Positions 1 through 9,442 of a stretch of DNA of 51,693 nt are shown here, piece after piece. Numbering within the stretch: the stretch's first letter is position 1; every line of letters starts with the position of its first letter. The notes below the pieces were generated by a model. It ran no database searches. It was not told the origin of the DNA and saw nothing but the letters and a program-made list of their open reading frames with translations. Both the position numbers and the translations under genes were made by a program. The stretch comes from Thermodesulfovibrio sp. (GTDB lineage: Bacteria > Nitrospirota > Thermodesulfovibrionia > UBA6902): positions 1-51,693 of the forward strand of contig JALSHG010000089.1 of assembly GCA_026982355.1 (NCBI GenBank), given 5' to 3'.

Positions 1-616
1 CTTCAAGCGCTGCGGGAGAGAGCTCATTTTCCGCCTCTCCTGATATGCCGTATTCCGCGAATGCATGAAAAAGCGCCCCGCTGCATCTCCTTGTCTTCAT
101 CTCTTCAAACTTTCCCCACAGGAACATTTCCATGGTCTGATGCCTTGCAATGATCGTGTCTCCCCGGATCATTGCAGGAGATGCCGACAGGTCGCGGGCA
201 AGCTCCCTCCCCGCGATATGTACGGCGTACCTGCCCGTACCGCGGCTCCCGGAAAGCTCCGCAAGCATGAATACCGGTTTCAGAAAGTCACCGTAGCCCG
301 CGCTGTAAACAAGATTGTGTTTGATGAGCGCGGTGCCGATCGCCTTCACATTAAACGGGGAGTAGCGTTTGCCCCGAATTTCTATCTCACTGTAGTCAAG
401 GCCCTCCAGCCCGCTCCACAGTTCCTCCCTTTCCTCTATCCATCTGCCTATGCTGTCGTGCCCTATCCTGTCCCAGGGGTTCAGGCCGTGCTCGATCCTG
501 TAGAGGTCCCTGAGTCTCAGGAGCAGGCCGCAGGGCGAGTAGAACCCCCAGTATTTTGCATCCGAGATGTTGCAGTTGCGCTTGACCTGCGCGGCAATGG
601 AGTCAATGTCCGTCAC
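1..616 (-). CDS. Conserved protein of unknown function, 3' end outside window (Sfum_1244-like)
   Basis: An open frame of 205 codons on the minus strand runs off the left edge, so the C-terminus is missing. I place the start at a GTG whose bases overlap the selB stop codon (GTGA overlap), with GGGAG about six bases upstream. The N-terminus contains NCNISDAKYWGFYSPCGLLL followed by a run of arginine- and leucine-rich residues (LRDLYR), then a WIEEREELW segment. This pattern resembles from memory an uncharacterised family called Sfum_1244 in Desulfobacterota and Nitrospirota genomes; that name is a recollection, not a search. No catalytic motif or membrane segment is visible. The overlap with selB indicates translational coupling and suggests, by inference only, a link to selenoprotein synthesis or redox metabolism. 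Confidence 0.7.
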   Translation of the reverse strand, partial: MTDIDSIAAQVKRNCNISDAKYWGFYSPCGLLLRLRDLYRIEHGLNPWDRIGHDSIGRWIEEREELWSGLEGLDYSEIEIRGKRYSPFNVKAIGTALIKHNLVYSAGYGDFLKPVFMLAELSGSRGTGRYAVHIAGRELARDLSASPAMIRGDTIIARHQTMEMFLWGKFEEMKTRRCSGALFHAFAEYGISGEAENELSPAALE

Positions 617-2511
617 TGTGAACTCCCGGCAAGAAACTTCCTGACTTCGCCGACCCTCAGGGTAATCCTGTTGCTGTCGAGATATTCAAGAAACGGCAGG
701 GCGTATTTCCTCGAGGTGCCCAGCACATCGCGGAATTCCCCAACGGTCATCTCTTTCTTTTTGCCGAAAAACTCCCGCAGGCGGTTCATCATTTCCGAAT
801 AACGTGTCGCGGGTATGTAGAGGGAGTCGTTTATCCTCACAAGTGTCTTTTCAGAGGCCATGATCCTGAGGAGTTCCCCGGCCTCTTCCTTTCCGACAGA
901 CACCGCCGCGGCAAGCTCGTCTCTCGAGGGGGGCTGGAATCCCGCCTGATCGAGTATCTTCAGTATCCTCTCTTTTATGAGCTTCTTGTCTTCACTCAGT
1001 GAAATGCTGAAGGTCTCCAGCCTGAGTATGTCCTTCTCGACCGCTATCTCACCGACAGGCGAAAGCAATGCCTCGAACAGCCTCTGGTCCAGGCCTTTGA
1101 AGGCCGCCCTCAGCGCCTCTTTGGGCATCCCGGGTTTCAGCGGGTTGTCCCTGTGGAAGTCACCGATGGTGCGGAGCGCCTTGCTGCGGAAATCATCAAA
1201 AACCTCCCTGTGCAGCAGCCTGTCATCGCACTGGATGACAACGCCCTCTGATATGAGCGCCCTTATCTGTTTGTTTATTTCGGTCGTCTCGGCCCTGATC
1301 CATCCGGCAGGTTCGGACCGGGCCGTGCCGTTCAAGCCGCTCAGGAGGATTTTAAGGGACAGTTTCTCCTTCAGGCTCCCGTGCTGAAAAATCTCAAGGT
1401 CCTTCAGCCTGTCTTCTTTTTTCCTGCGCCGCGGAGATGTGTCCAGGATCTCACCGCCGCCGATCGTGAGGAGCGGTGAAAACCTCCTTACTATGTACCT
1501 GTCTCCCGCCATGACCGCAAGCGGGCTCTTGAACCGGAACTGGCAGTACGCCCTGTCGCCGGGCTTCAGCTCGTCTTTGCCGTAAATGATAATCCTGCCG
1601 GTAAGCTCTGTTGCGGCAGTATGGAAATGCACGAGGCTCCTGCTTTTCAGCGCATTGACAGGGGATTCCCTCAACAGTTCAATCCCCGCGTCAATCACGT
1701 ACGTGGTGCGTATCCTGTCCGGTACGGTTATGACATCGCCCCTTCCGACCTCCTCCTTTGAGACGCCCTGGAGGTTTATCGCAACCCTCTGCCCTGCATA
1801 CGCTGTCCCGATGGGCTCCCCGTGGCTCTGCAGTCCCCTGACCCTGGTCCTGATCCCCCGGGGCAGTATCTCCACCGGCTTGTCAACCGAGATGCTCCCT
1901 GAGACGGCGGTGCCGGTAACCACCGTGCCGAACCCCCTGAGCGTAAACACCCTGTCCACCGGGAGCCTGAAAATGCCGTTTACGGGCTTGGGCTCAACGC
2001 TCAGGGCAAGCTCCCTGATCTTTTCCTTCAGCAGGCCGATGTTGTGTCCTGTCTTTGCGGAGACGGGGATAATCGCCGCATTTTCAAGAAAAGTGCCCTT
2101 GACGAACTCCCTTGTCTCATCCTCGACAAGCTCGAGCCAGTCTTCCTCGACAAGGTCCGACTTGGTGACAGCAATCAGTCCCCTCTTGACCCTCAGGAGG
2201 TTGCAGATATCGAGGTGTTCCCTGCTCTGGGGCATTATGCCTTCGTCGGCTGCGATTACCATGAGGACAATGTCTATGCCGCCCGCCCCGGCAAGCATGT
2301 TCCTGATGAGCCTCTCGTGGCCCGGGACATCCACGATCCCTATCTTCAGGCCGTCCGGGTATGAGAGTTCGGCAAAACCCAGATCAATGGTGATGCCCCT
2401 CTCTTTCTCTTCCTTGAGCCTGTCGGGGTCCGTGCCCGTAAGCGCCAGGACAATGGCGCTCTTGCCGTGGTCGATATGGCCTGCTGTGCCGAGAATTACA
2501 TAACGTTTCAT
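613..2511 (-). CDS. selB: Selenocysteine-specific translation elongation factor SelB
   Basis: SelB is the GTPase that delivers selenocysteinyl-tRNA to UGA codons marked by a SECIS hairpin. The 632-residue protein starts with a canonical GTPase domain: P-loop GHIDHGKS near residues 11-18, switch I in ERGITIDLGF, G3 DVPGHE, G4 TKSD and G5 SAKT. EF-Tu-like beta-barrels follow, and the C-terminal 250 residues have the leucine- and charge-rich look of the winged-helix repeats that bind SECIS RNA. Length fits the family (about 610-640). It lies downstream of selA on the same strand with 108 bases between them, and its stop codon overlaps the next gene. The organism should therefore make selenoproteins, although none of the usual ones (formate dehydrogenase, for example) is in this window. 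Confidence 0.96.
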   Translation of the reverse strand: MKRYVILGTAGHIDHGKSAIVLALTGTDPDRLKEEKERGITIDLGFAELSYPDGLKIGIVDVPGHERLIRNMLAGAGGIDIVLMVIAADEGIMPQSREHLDICNLLRVKRGLIAVTKSDLVEEDWLELVEDETREFVKGTFLENAAIIPVSAKTGHNIGLLKEKIRELALSVEPKPVNGIFRLPVDRVFTLRGFGTVVTGTAVSGSISVDKPVEILPRGIRTRVRGLQSHGEPIGTAYAGQRVAINLQGVSKEEVGRGDVITVPDRIRTTYVIDAGIELLRESPVNALKSRSLVHFHTAATELTGRIIIYGKDELKPGDRAYCQFRFKSPLAVMAGDRYIVRRFSPLLTIGGGEILDTSPRRRKKEDRLKDLEIFQHGSLKEKLSLKILLSGLNGTARSEPAGWIRAETTEINKQIRALISEGVVIQCDDRLLHREVFDDFRSKALRTIGDFHRDNPLKPGMPKEALRAAFKGLDQRLFEALLSPVGEIAVEKDILRLETFSISLSEDKKLIKERILKILDQAGFQPPSRDELAAAVSVGKEEAGELLRIMASEKTLVRINDSLYIPATRYSEMMNRLREFFGKKKEMTVGEFRDVLGTSRKYALPFLEYLDSNRITLRVGEVRKFLAGSSQ

Positions 2512-2619
2512 GAGATTGCCGGAAAACGCGTTCCGTGATCCATCCGCGGATAATGAATTTATTACGGTAATCCCTCCGTCATCCGCTCAACCCGAAGGAG
2601 AAGGACGGGGAGGGCAGGT

Positions 2620-4014
2620 TTAATCTCCAAAGGCAGCGATTATACGGTCTGCCAGTATCTTTACTTCCCTGTCCTGCACTGTCCTTGCATCTATGAGCAG
2701 GGCGTCTTCCTTGATCCTTGCAATTACAGGCGGTGAACCGAGCCTTAATCTTTCCTCAAGTGTGTTCACCGATACCTTCAGCGGCCTCACGGATAATACG
2801 AATGTCGGGAAACCGGCACCGGGCAGCGACCCTCCGCCTGCACGTGACTGCCCGGGCAGTATCTCCAGTTTTGCGCGGCCTGCAGCGGTCTTTTTCAACA
2901 ATGAATGGATCCTCCCCGCCCTCTTTTTTATATCCTTTGCGGACTGTGTCAGCATTTTCAGCGTGGGGATGTCCCTGACTGCCTTTTCTTCATCAAGATA
3001 CTGCATGAATGTCGCCTCAAGCGCCGCAAAGGTCATCTTGTCGACACGCACCGCCCTGAGCATGGGATTCTTCTGGATCTCGCGGACCAGTTTTCCCCTG
3101 CCGGTGATAATGCCTGCCTGCGGCCCTCCGAGGAGCTTGTCCCCGCTGAAGGTCACAAGGTCGGCCCCCTGCCTTATCACCTCCCGGACAGTGGGCTCGT
3201 TGTATATGCCGTATTTTTCAAGGCCGATCATGCATCCGCTGCCGAGGTCGGCCATGACGGGTATGTTGAACCTGCGGCCGAGCCGTGCAAGACTCTCTAT
3301 GGAGACCTCCTCTGTAAAGCCTATTACCTTGTAATTGCTCTGATGAACCTTGAGCAGAAGGGCGGTGTCGGCGGACAGGGCGTTTTCATAATCGTACAAA
3401 TGCGTCTTGTTCGTGGTGCCGACCTCCCGCAATACAGCGCCGCCCGCCTTCATCACCTCGGGTATCCTGAAGGAACCGCCTATCTCCACCAGTTCGCCCC
3501 TTGAGACAACGACTTCCCCGCCCCTTGCAAAGGTGTCGAGGCAGATGAGCACGGCGGCCGCGTTATTATTCACGACAACGGCGTCTTCGGCGCCGGTGAG
3601 CTCGCGGATGATATCTTTTGTATGCGAATACCTCTTGCCCCTCCTGCCCGCCGCTATATCATATTCGAGGTTGGTGTAAGCGCCTGCAACCGCCGCCATG
3701 TTCTCAACGGCGCTGCGGGAGAGTACGGACCTGCCCAGGTTTGTATGTATGACAACTCCCGTGGCGTTGATAAGGGGCCTGAGCCTGTAAGCGGAATATC
3801 TCCTTATCGCATCCTCCGCGGCGCCTGCAACGGCATCAATCGATACATCCGGGTCCCCGCCCGCCAGTATCTCCCTGCGTCTTGCATCAATGGCCTCCCT
3901 GACGGAGCGGATGACTATCTTCCTGTGGTATGTCTCAAGCCATTTCCGGCCGTGCGCGCTCTTCAGGAGTTCGTCGACCTGGGGGAGTTGTGAAAGCCTG
4001 TCCTGAATCGTCAT
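2620..4014 (-). CDS. selA: L-seryl-tRNA(Sec) selenium transferase
   Basis: SelA is a PLP enzyme that converts seryl-tRNA(Sec) to selenocysteinyl-tRNA(Sec) using selenophosphate. I start it at the ATG at 4014 (MTIQDRLSQLPQVDELL), giving 464 residues. A frame 31 residues longer exists upstream, but its extension is basic and unlike the family, and it would run into the preceding gene. Visible features are the glycine-rich VIHTNLGRSVLS segment, TNLEYD, and the PLP-lysine motif SGDKLLGGPQAG. E. coli SelA is 463 residues, so length agrees. The gene lies 31 bases after the cysteine-cluster gene and before selB, a classical selAB arrangement. No selD or tRNA-Sec gene was seen in the window. Confidence 0.96.
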   Translation of the reverse strand: MTIQDRLSQLPQVDELLKSAHGRKWLETYHRKIVIRSVREAIDARRREILAGGDPDVSIDAVAGAAEDAIRRYSAYRLRPLINATGVVIHTNLGRSVLSRSAVENMAAVAGAYTNLEYDIAAGRRGKRYSHTKDIIRELTGAEDAVVVNNNAAAVLICLDTFARGGEVVVSRGELVEIGGSFRIPEVMKAGGAVLREVGTTNKTHLYDYENALSADTALLLKVHQSNYKVIGFTEEVSIESLARLGRRFNIPVMADLGSGCMIGLEKYGIYNEPTVREVIRQGADLVTFSGDKLLGGPQAGIITGRGKLVREIQKNPMLRAVRVDKMTFAALEATFMQYLDEEKAVRDIPTLKMLTQSAKDIKKRAGRIHSLLKKTAAGRAKLEILPGQSRAGGGSLPGAGFPTFVLSVRPLKVSVNTLEERLRLGSPPVIARIKEDALLIDARTVQDREVKILADRIIAAFGD

Positions 4015-4045
4015 CCGTTTTTCTAACACAAGGGTATGTCCGCGG

Positions 4046-4720
4046 TCAAGTGACCTGCGCGCCTTTCCCTTTATTTCTCCTTTCAAATATTTCCATATCA
4101 ACGGCAAGCCGCCTCCAGTCGCAGGAGTGCAGTTCCCTGACCATTTTATGAAAGGCGCCTGTCTCCACGATCTTTATGCGCTCTGATTCTTTCTCCACGC
4201 CGTGGAAGGGGAGCATTATGAAAAACGCCTGGTCAACGTGTTTTTTTACAGGATCCATCACGTCCCCGCGCCTCGTGTAATAGGGGTCTTCACCTTCCCT
4301 GCACGGCGCGCCGAATACGTTAAACTGCCTGCATGCCATGGGCCTGAGGGGGTGTACGGAGCAGGCCCCTTCAATGAGAAAGGGACATGGAGAGTCTTTT
4401 CTGAACTCCGAGAGCTGTCTCCTGAGCATTTCCCTTGCACGGCCGGCAGTCTTTTCCGTGACATACCAGGATATGCCCCTTAATTCAAGCGGATACACGG
4501 GGATGTCCTTGTGTGTGCCGCAGCATGCGGAGCAACCCTTCCTGCAAGCGGGCCGCCTGCCTTTCCTCTGTTCGGATTCAATTGAGGCAGCCACCCCCCT
4601 GTCTATCACGAAATGGGCGTCCAGCAGCATCTTAAGCCATGAATGCCTCTTTTCGTCATCCGGGAAAGAGATCCTCTTCACCCGGTCGGAAGCCTTCCTG
4701 TTTTTCCTCTTCTTTGCCAT
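4046..4720 (-). CDS. YkgJ-family cysteine cluster protein
   Basis: This 224-residue protein carries the cysteine signature of the YkgJ/UPF0153 family: CRKGCSACC early in the protein, then CPFLIEGACSVHPLRPMACR and a further GAPC. The family is thought to bind zinc or an iron-sulfur cluster and includes flagellin N-methylase-like members; no reaction is firmly known for most. The N-terminus is very basic (MAKKRKNRKASDRVKR). The gene ends 31 bases before the selA start, so it probably heads a transcript with selA and selB. That context hints at a redox role but is not proof. A family I repeat lies 85 bases upstream. Confidence 0.85.
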   Translation of the reverse strand: MAKKRKNRKASDRVKRISFPDDEKRHSWLKMLLDAHFVIDRGVAASIESEQRKGRRPACRKGCSACCGTHKDIPVYPLELRGISWYVTEKTAGRAREMLRRQLSEFRKDSPCPFLIEGACSVHPLRPMACRQFNVFGAPCREGEDPYYTRRGDVMDPVKKHVDQAFFIMLPFHGVEKESERIKIVETGAFHKMVRELHSCDWRRLAVDMEIFERRNKGKGAQVT

Positions 4721-4804
4721 TTTCAGATTCCGAGCCTGCGGTCACCCCAACGTGCCCCCCCTTTAATCGGGAGGCGGGGGCGACCATTCCCGGCCCTCCC
4801 TCAA

Positions 4805-5018
4805 CCTTACAGCAGCATAAAAACATCGCCTGCGGGCTGTGGAGTCCGGCGGAAAAGCTTTATCCGCGATACCTTCAGGACATATCCCGCACGGCATATT
4901 GCCGTCTTTTTGGAATTTCACTCTCCGTTACGTCCTGCAACAAAGACATTTTCCTATATCCCATCGCTTTATAAAGGTTTTACGCCGGACTCCACAGCCG
5001 GCTTATGCAACATTAAGG
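4805..5018 (-). repeat. Family I inverted repeat, long (loop-insert) variant
   Basis: The 214-bp element begins CCTTACAG (A end) and finishes CATTAAGG (B end), with outer stems containing GCATAAAA and TTATGC and an inner stem built from GTGGAGTCCGG and CCGGACTCCAC. Between the stems is an insertion of about 125 bp that also occurs at 9663-9875 and 29026-29239. The element is flanked by TCAA on both sides (4801-4804 and 5019-5022), a candidate target-site duplication. It fills most of the 430-bp divergent space between the cysteine-cluster gene and the YmdB-like gene. Strand is given in the B-to-A direction. Confidence 0.85.
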
Positions 5019-5152
5019 TCAAGTCAGGATGTGCCGGGGATTTATCCCGTCGGTCATTTGATTTTTAACCGGCCTTTTGATATTCTTATCGTGCATTAAG
5101 GCTGTGCCGTTTTACTTTTCCGAACAACACTGCGCTACTATTATAATAAACC

Positions 5153-5935
5153 ATGAAAGTTCTTTTTGTCGGAGACATTGTCGGGAAGCCCGGAAGAAGG
5201 GCATTGAGGGAAGGGCTTCCGGACCTGATCAGTAAATTAAAGACCGACTTTGTAATCGCCAATGTTGAAAACGCCGCCGGAGGATTCGGAATAACAAAGG
5301 CGGTTGCCGAGGAGATTTTCTCATGCGGAGCGGATGTGCTGACATCCGGCAACCATATATGGGACAAAAAAGAGGCGGTCACCTATATTACAAAAGAAGA
5401 CCGCCTGCTGAGACCCGCCAACTACCCGCCGGGCGCCCCGGGACACGGCAGCATTATCATGAACGCGCCTTCAGGAGAAAAAGTCGCCGTTCTGAACCTG
5501 TCGGGCAGGGTGTTCATGCATCAACTGGACTGCCCGTTCCAGGCCGCGGGGAGGGAACTGCCTGCCCTGAAGGAACAGGCAAAGGTGATCATCGTGGATT
5601 TTCATGCCGAGGCCACTTCCGAGAAATCCGCCTTTGCCTGGTATCTTGACGGTGAGGTAAGCGCTGTCATCGGCACCCATACACATGTTCAGACAGCCGA
5701 CGAGAGGCTCCTGCCGAAGGGTACCGCATTTATAACTGATGTGGGAATGACCGGGCCGGTCAACTCGATTATAGGCGTGAAGAGGGAGCAGATAATAAAC
5801 AGGTTTCTGACACAGGTGCCCACCAGGTTTGAGACCGCAAAAGGGGAGGCCGTGCTTTCATGCGTCCTGCTGGAGATTGATGCAGACACGGGCATGGCGT
5901 CGTCGATTCAGAGGCTGCAGATTACATTCCCGTGA
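5153..5935 (+). CDS. YmdB-like metallophosphoesterase (TIGR00282 family)
   Basis: The 260-residue protein matches the YmdB family of dinuclear-metal phosphodiesterases, whose characterised members hydrolyse 2',3'-cyclic AMP and affect biofilm and sporulation in Bacillus. Visible metal ligands are D8 in FVGDIVGKPGRR, the NVENAAGG segment (Glu-Asn near residues 40-41), SGNHIWDKK, the DFHAEATSEK histidine and GTHTHVQTAD. Length (about 255-270) is normal. It stands alone on the plus strand, divergent from the selenium genes and convergent with HU. In many bacteria it lies near rny; that neighbour is absent here. The start is an ATG preceded by an A/T-rich stretch with no strong ribosome-binding site. 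Confidence 0.93.
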   Translation: MKVLFVGDIVGKPGRRALREGLPDLISKLKTDFVIANVENAAGGFGITKAVAEEIFSCGADVLTSGNHIWDKKEAVTYITKEDRLLRPANYPPGAPGHGSIIMNAPSGEKVAVLNLSGRVFMHQLDCPFQAAGRELPALKEQAKVIIVDFHAEATSEKSAFAWYLDGEVSAVIGTHTHVQTADERLLPKGTAFITDVGMTGPVNSIIGVKREQIINRFLTQVPTRFETAKGEAVLSCVLLEIDADTGMASSIQRLQITFP

Positions 5936-5972
5936 TTCGGCTGAACCACGCAATCATGATAAGCCGCCGCAC

Positions 5973-6008
5973 AGGAGAGGCCCGCCGGTCTTTACGGCGG
6001 GCCCTCCT
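5973..6008 (+). terminator. GC-rich hairpin after the YmdB-like gene
   Basis: AGGAG and GGCCCGCCG pair with CGGCGGGCC and CTCCT around a GTCTTTA loop, with one bulged A. The hairpin is strong and sits 38 bases after the stop codon, but no U-tract follows, so it may work as an mRNA 3'-end stabiliser or a Rho-assisted terminator. Confidence 0.5.
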
Positions 6009-6041
6009 GCATTGACTGATACTTTGAGAAGATGACTCGGG

Positions 6042-6061
6042 GAGCCCCTGGGTCGGGGCTC
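6042..6061. terminator. Hairpin between convergent YmdB-like and HU genes
   Basis: GAGCCCC pairs perfectly with GGGGCTC around a six-base loop and is followed by TTTC on the plus strand. It lies just beyond the HU stop codon, so it may serve both converging transcripts. The short T-tract makes this a moderate call. Confidence 0.5.
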
Positions 6062-6082
6062 TTTCAGGCTGGTATATTATTA

Positions 6083-6355
6083 TTACTTTATTCCTTGCTT
6101 GAATGCCTTTCCGGGAGAAAATTTCGGGAGCTTCGCCGCAGGGATCTTGATGGTTTCACCGGTTCTCGGGTTGCGGCCCTTTCTGGCCTTTCTCTTCGAC
6201 ACGGAAAAGGTTCCGAACCCGACGATGGTGACCTTGCCGCCCTTTTTCAGGGTCTTGGTGATTCCCCTGATAAAAGAATCAACGGCCTTGGACGCCGCCG
6301 CCTTTGAAATCCCCGCTCCGACTGCTACTACCTCAATAAGTTCTGTTTTTGTCAT
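6083..6355 (-). CDS. hup: HU-family DNA-binding protein
   Basis: HU is a small histone-like dimer that bends and compacts DNA. The 90 residues show the typical order: helical N-terminal half beginning MTKTELIEVVA, then GGKVTIVGFGTFSVSKRKAR, and the DNA-grasping arm region GRNPRTGETIKIPA. Length and residues are standard. The start codon is preceded by AAAGGAG, a strong ribosome-binding site, and a clear sigma-70 promoter lies 60-90 bases upstream. It is monocistronic, between the YmdB-like gene and folP. Confidence 0.97.
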   Translation of the reverse strand: MTKTELIEVVAVGAGISKAAASKAVDSFIRGITKTLKKGGKVTIVGFGTFSVSKRKARKGRNPRTGETIKIPAAKLPKFSPGKAFKQGIK

Positions 6356-6414
6356 ACATCCGCTCCTTTCTTTTTTCCGGTGATATAATGTTTATTAAAA
6401 AACATTAATGAAGA

Positions 6415-6444
6415 AAGATACCAGCAGGCATGAGTCTTTGTCAA
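6415..6444 (-). promoter_or_regulatory. Sigma-70-type promoter of the HU gene
   Basis: On the minus strand TTGACA (6439-6444) and TATCTT (6415-6420) are separated by 18 bases. A run of A/T-rich DNA directly upstream looks like an UP element. The expected transcript has a leader of roughly 50 bases. Confidence 0.75.
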
Positions 6445-6535
6445 TAGTTTTTTAAGATTTTTTTTGAATTTTTTGGGCAGGCGGATCTGCTGCGCCTTTT
6501 GCCGCATTAGCCGCAAGTTGCAGGATGCACGTAAA

Positions 6536-6595
6536 CCTTCCAGTGGCATTAAATTCCCGCCGGCGGACTCTCTGCCTGTGCAACCAACATTAAGG
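6536..6595 (-). repeat. Family I inverted repeat, short degenerate copy
   Basis: A 60-bp copy starts CCTTCCAG (A-like end) and ends CATTAAGG (B end), keeping part of the inner GGCGGACTC stem. The A end faces the HU gene and the B end lies 33 bases from the folP stop codon. No matching flanking duplication is visible. Confidence 0.65.
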
Positions 6596-6628
6596 TTCGC
6601 TGAATATATCTGCGGGCGGTCTGCCGTG

Positions 6629-7477
6629 CTACAGGAATCCCCTTTTTATGCGGTCCGCCGTCCTTGCCACCATCAGCATCTCTTTTACATCATGCACCCT
6701 TATGATATTCGCTCCGTTGAATATTCCGATGGCGACGGCCGCAGCCGTTCCCTCGAGCCTCTCCGCAGCCGGGAGTCCGCCGAGTATCCCGCCGATGAAG
6801 GATTTCCTTGAAGGGCCTATGAGTATGGGTTTCTCAAACCCGGTGAATTCGTTCAGCCGCCTGATGATTTCAAGGTTGTGCTCGACGGTCTTCCCGAACC
6901 CGATGCCCGGGTCTATGATCATCATGTCGTCCGGTATCCCGGCCTGCCTTGCAATGGCGATGCCTTGGTGCAGGTAGTCGGTAATCTCGGGAATAAGGGC
7001 CTTGTAAGAGGGGTTCTTCTGCATGTCAGCCGGCGTGCCCCTGATGTGCATTATCACGACCGCTGCCTTGCCCGCGGCGGCCACACCTGCCATTTCCGGG
7101 TCGAACCTTAATCCGCTTATATCGTTTATAATGGAGGCTCCCGCCGACAGGGCAGCCTCTGCAACGCGGGACTTGCAGGTATCGACCGATATGGGTATCT
7201 TCAGCTTCCCGGAGAGGGACTCGATGACGGGAACCACGCGCCTGATTTCCTCATTGACGGGGATTTTCGCCGCGCCGGGCCTGGTCGATTCACCGCCTAT
7301 GTCTATTATGTCGGCGCCTTCATCCTGCATCCTGAGGGCCTGCTCCACAGCGCCGGCCGTGTCGAAAAACCTGCCGCCGTCGTAAAAGGAATCAGGTGTG
7401 ATGTTCAGGATGCCCATTACAAAGGTGCGTTCGGAGAAGTCGAACGCACGGTTCTTAAAGACAAGTTTCAACGGCAA
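6629..7477 (-). CDS. folP: Dihydropteroate synthase
   Basis: FolP condenses p-aminobenzoate with hydroxymethyl-dihydropterin diphosphate in folate synthesis; it is the sulfonamide target. The 282-residue TIM barrel shows the family landmarks: MGILNITPDSFYDGG, DIGGESTRPGA, SVDTCKSRVAEAAL, INDISG, and the C-terminal GPSRKSFIGG and RVHDVKE motifs. Length is normal. It lies 60 bases downstream of ftsH on the same strand, an ftsH-folP order common in bacteria, and is probably co-transcribed with it. Nothing unusual is seen in the active site. Confidence 0.96.
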   Translation of the reverse strand: MPLKLVFKNRAFDFSERTFVMGILNITPDSFYDGGRFFDTAGAVEQALRMQDEGADIIDIGGESTRPGAAKIPVNEEIRRVVPVIESLSGKLKIPISVDTCKSRVAEAALSAGASIINDISGLRFDPEMAGVAAAGKAAVVIMHIRGTPADMQKNPSYKALIPEITDYLHQGIAIARQAGIPDDMMIIDPGIGFGKTVEHNLEIIRRLNEFTGFEKPILIGPSRKSFIGGILGGLPAAERLEGTAAAVAIGIFNGANIIRVHDVKEMLMVARTADRIKRGFL

Positions 7478-7537
7478 TCCTCCCCGGGGGTCATGGTGTG
7501 TGGATGAAGTTTACAACAGTATACGGCGGAACCGCCT

Positions 7538-9442
7538 TTATGACGCCGTTTCCGGTGCGGCGCTCATGCCCTTTGCCGATTCGACTTCGTCGCTGCCGGC
7601 AACATCATCTTTTTCCTGTTTTTCTTTGCCCTGTTCCCGCCCCGCCGGTGCAACAGGGGCGAGTTCCTTGCCCCGGATTATGGCATCTATCTCGGAGGCA
7701 TCGAGGGTCTCCCTTTCAAGCAGGGCCTGTGCGAGATTCACGAGAGAGGTCTTGTTGTCGAGCAACAGGCGTCTTGCATATTGATACCTCTCATTGACGA
7801 TGCCTTTGACCTCTTCATCTATCTCTTCCGCGGTCTTTTCAGAATAGTCCTTGTGCTTGGTAAGCTCTTTGCCGAGGAATATCTGCTCCTCGCGCTTGCC
7901 GAATGTAAGCGGCCCGAGTTTCTCACTCATGCCCCACTCGCATACCATTTTCCTTGCAAGGTCGGTGGCCCTCTGCAGATCGTTTCCGGCGCCGGTGGTT
8001 ATATGCCCCAGGGCGATCTCTTCCGCGGCCCTTCCGCCCATGAGAACGGCCAGTGTATTCAGGATGTATTCCTTGGAATGGGTATACCTGTCGTCTATGG
8101 GAAGCTGCTGGGTGACCCCGAGCGCCATGCCCCTCGGTATTATGCTGACCTTGTGAAGGGGGTCAGTGCCGGGGGTGAGTTTCGCGACAAGCGTATGGCC
8201 TGCTTCATGGTATGCGGTGTTGTTCTTCTCTTCTTCGGAGATTATCATGCTTTTTCTCTCCTTGCCCATGATAACCTTGTCTTTTGCGGTCTCGAAGTCC
8301 GACATCTCGACCCTGGTCTTGGACTGCCTCGCTGCAAGCAGTGCGGCCTCATTCACCAGGTTGGCAAGGTCCGCGCCTGAAAACCCGGGGGTTCCCCTTG
8401 CGAGAATATCGATGTCCACGTTGTCGGCAAGCGGGATGTTCTTGATATGGACCTTGATTATCTCCTGCCTGCCCTTGACATCCGGATGGGGGACTATAAC
8501 CTGCCTGTCGAACCTGCCGGGGCGCAGAAGCGCGGGGTCAAGCACATCCGGCCTGTTGGTTGCCGCAAGCACTATGATGCCCTCGTTCGGGGCAAAACCG
8601 TCAAGCTCCACGAGCAACTGGTTGAGCGTCTGTTCGCGCTCGTCGTGTCCGCCTCCGAGTCCCGCACCCCTGTGGCGGCCCACTGCATCTATCTCGTCGA
8701 TGAATATAATGCACGGCGAATTCTTTTTTGCCTGTTCAAACAGGTCCCTCACCCTTGATGCGCCCACACCCACGAACATCTCGACGAAATCGGACCCGCT
8801 GATGGAAAAAAACGGCACGCCCGCCTCGCCCGCTATTGCCTTGGCAAGCAGTGTCTTTCCGGCTCCCGGAGGGCCTACGAGCAGGACGCCCTTGGGAATC
8901 TTGCCGCCCAGTTTCTGGAACTTCTGGGGGTCCTTCAGGAAATCGATTATCTCCTGCACCTCTTCCTTCGCCTCTTCGATACCCGCCACGTCCGTGAAGG
9001 TTACCTTTATCCCCTTTTCGGATACGAGCTTCGCCCTGCTCCTTCCGAAGGAGAGCGCCTTGTTGCCCCCGGCCTGCATCTGTCTCATGAAAAACACCCA
9101 CAGGAACACGAGGAGTATGATGGGGCCGAAGTTGAAAAGCACGCTCATGTACCACGGCGTGTGATCAGGCATCGCGGCGATCCTCACCCCCTTCTTCTGA
9201 AGCTCTTTTATGAGGTCCGGATAGTCGGGGGCGTAGGTCTTGAATTTCTCCCCGTTTTTCAGTGTTCCCACGATCAGGTTTTCAGGTTTTTTGATGGTTA
9301 CCTCGGCTATCTCTCCCTGCTGGAGCATTGCGGTGAAATCGGAAAAGATCATTTCCTCGCTGGGTTTTGATGTCTCGAGCAGGTTGAAAACAAGGATCAT
9401 CATCAATCCGAACAGTACCCATATCGCTATGCTTTTATACAA
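7538..9442 (-). CDS. ftsH: ATP-dependent zinc metalloprotease FtsH
   Basis: FtsH is the membrane-bound AAA protease that degrades misfolded and short-lived membrane and cytosolic proteins. The 634 residues contain an N-terminal membrane helix ([16 protein letters not shown]), a periplasmic domain, a second helix near residue 110 ([14 protein letters not shown]), the AAA module with [17 protein letters not shown] and the second region of homology [20 protein letters not shown], then the zinc motif HEAGH. The C-terminal tail is rich in E, K and A. The best start is TTG at 9442, preceded by AGGAGGT at eight bases; no closer ATG fits. Upstream lie about 520 bp with no gene, holding two family I repeats. 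Confidence 0.97.
   Translation of the reverse strand: MYKSIAIWVLFGLMMILVFNLLETSKPSEEMIFSDFTAMLQQGEIAEVTIKKPENLIVGTLKNGEKFKTYAPDYPDLIKELQKKGVRIAAMPDHTPWYMSVLFNFGPIILLVFLWVFFMRQMQAGGNKALSFGRSRAKLVSEKGIKVTFTDVAGIEEAKEEVQEIIDFLKDPQKFQKLGGKIPKGVLLVGPPGAGKTLLAKAIAGEAGVPFFSISGSDFVEMFVGVGASRVRDLFEQAKKNSPCIIFIDEIDAVGRHRGAGLGGGHDEREQTLNQLLVELDGFAPNEGIIVLAATNRPDVLDPALLRPGRFDRQVIVPHPDVKGRQEIIKVHIKNIPLADNVDIDILARGTPGFSGADLANLVNEAALLAARQSKTRVEMSDFETAKDKVIMGKERKSMIISEEEKNNTAYHEAGHTLVAKLTPGTDPLHKVSIIPRGMALGVTQQLPIDDRYTHSKEYILNTLAVLMGGRAAEEIALGHITTGAGNDLQRATDLARKMVCEWGMSEKLGPLTFGKREEQIFLGKELTKHKDYSEKTAEEIDEEVKGIVNERYQYARRLLLDNKTSLVNLAQALLERETLDASEIDAIIRGKELAPVAPAGREQGKEKQEKDDVAGSDEVESAKGMSAAPETAS

Noticed and set aside
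65-802. A 245-residue plus-strand frame at the left edge
   Set aside because: It overlaps on the opposite strand both selB and the well-supported Sfum_1244-like frame, has no recognisable motif, and reads as a shadow of them.
5142-5147. TATAAT just before the YmdB-like start as its promoter
   Set aside because: It lies only five bases before the ATG, with no -35 box at proper distance; it would imply a leaderless or truncated transcript.
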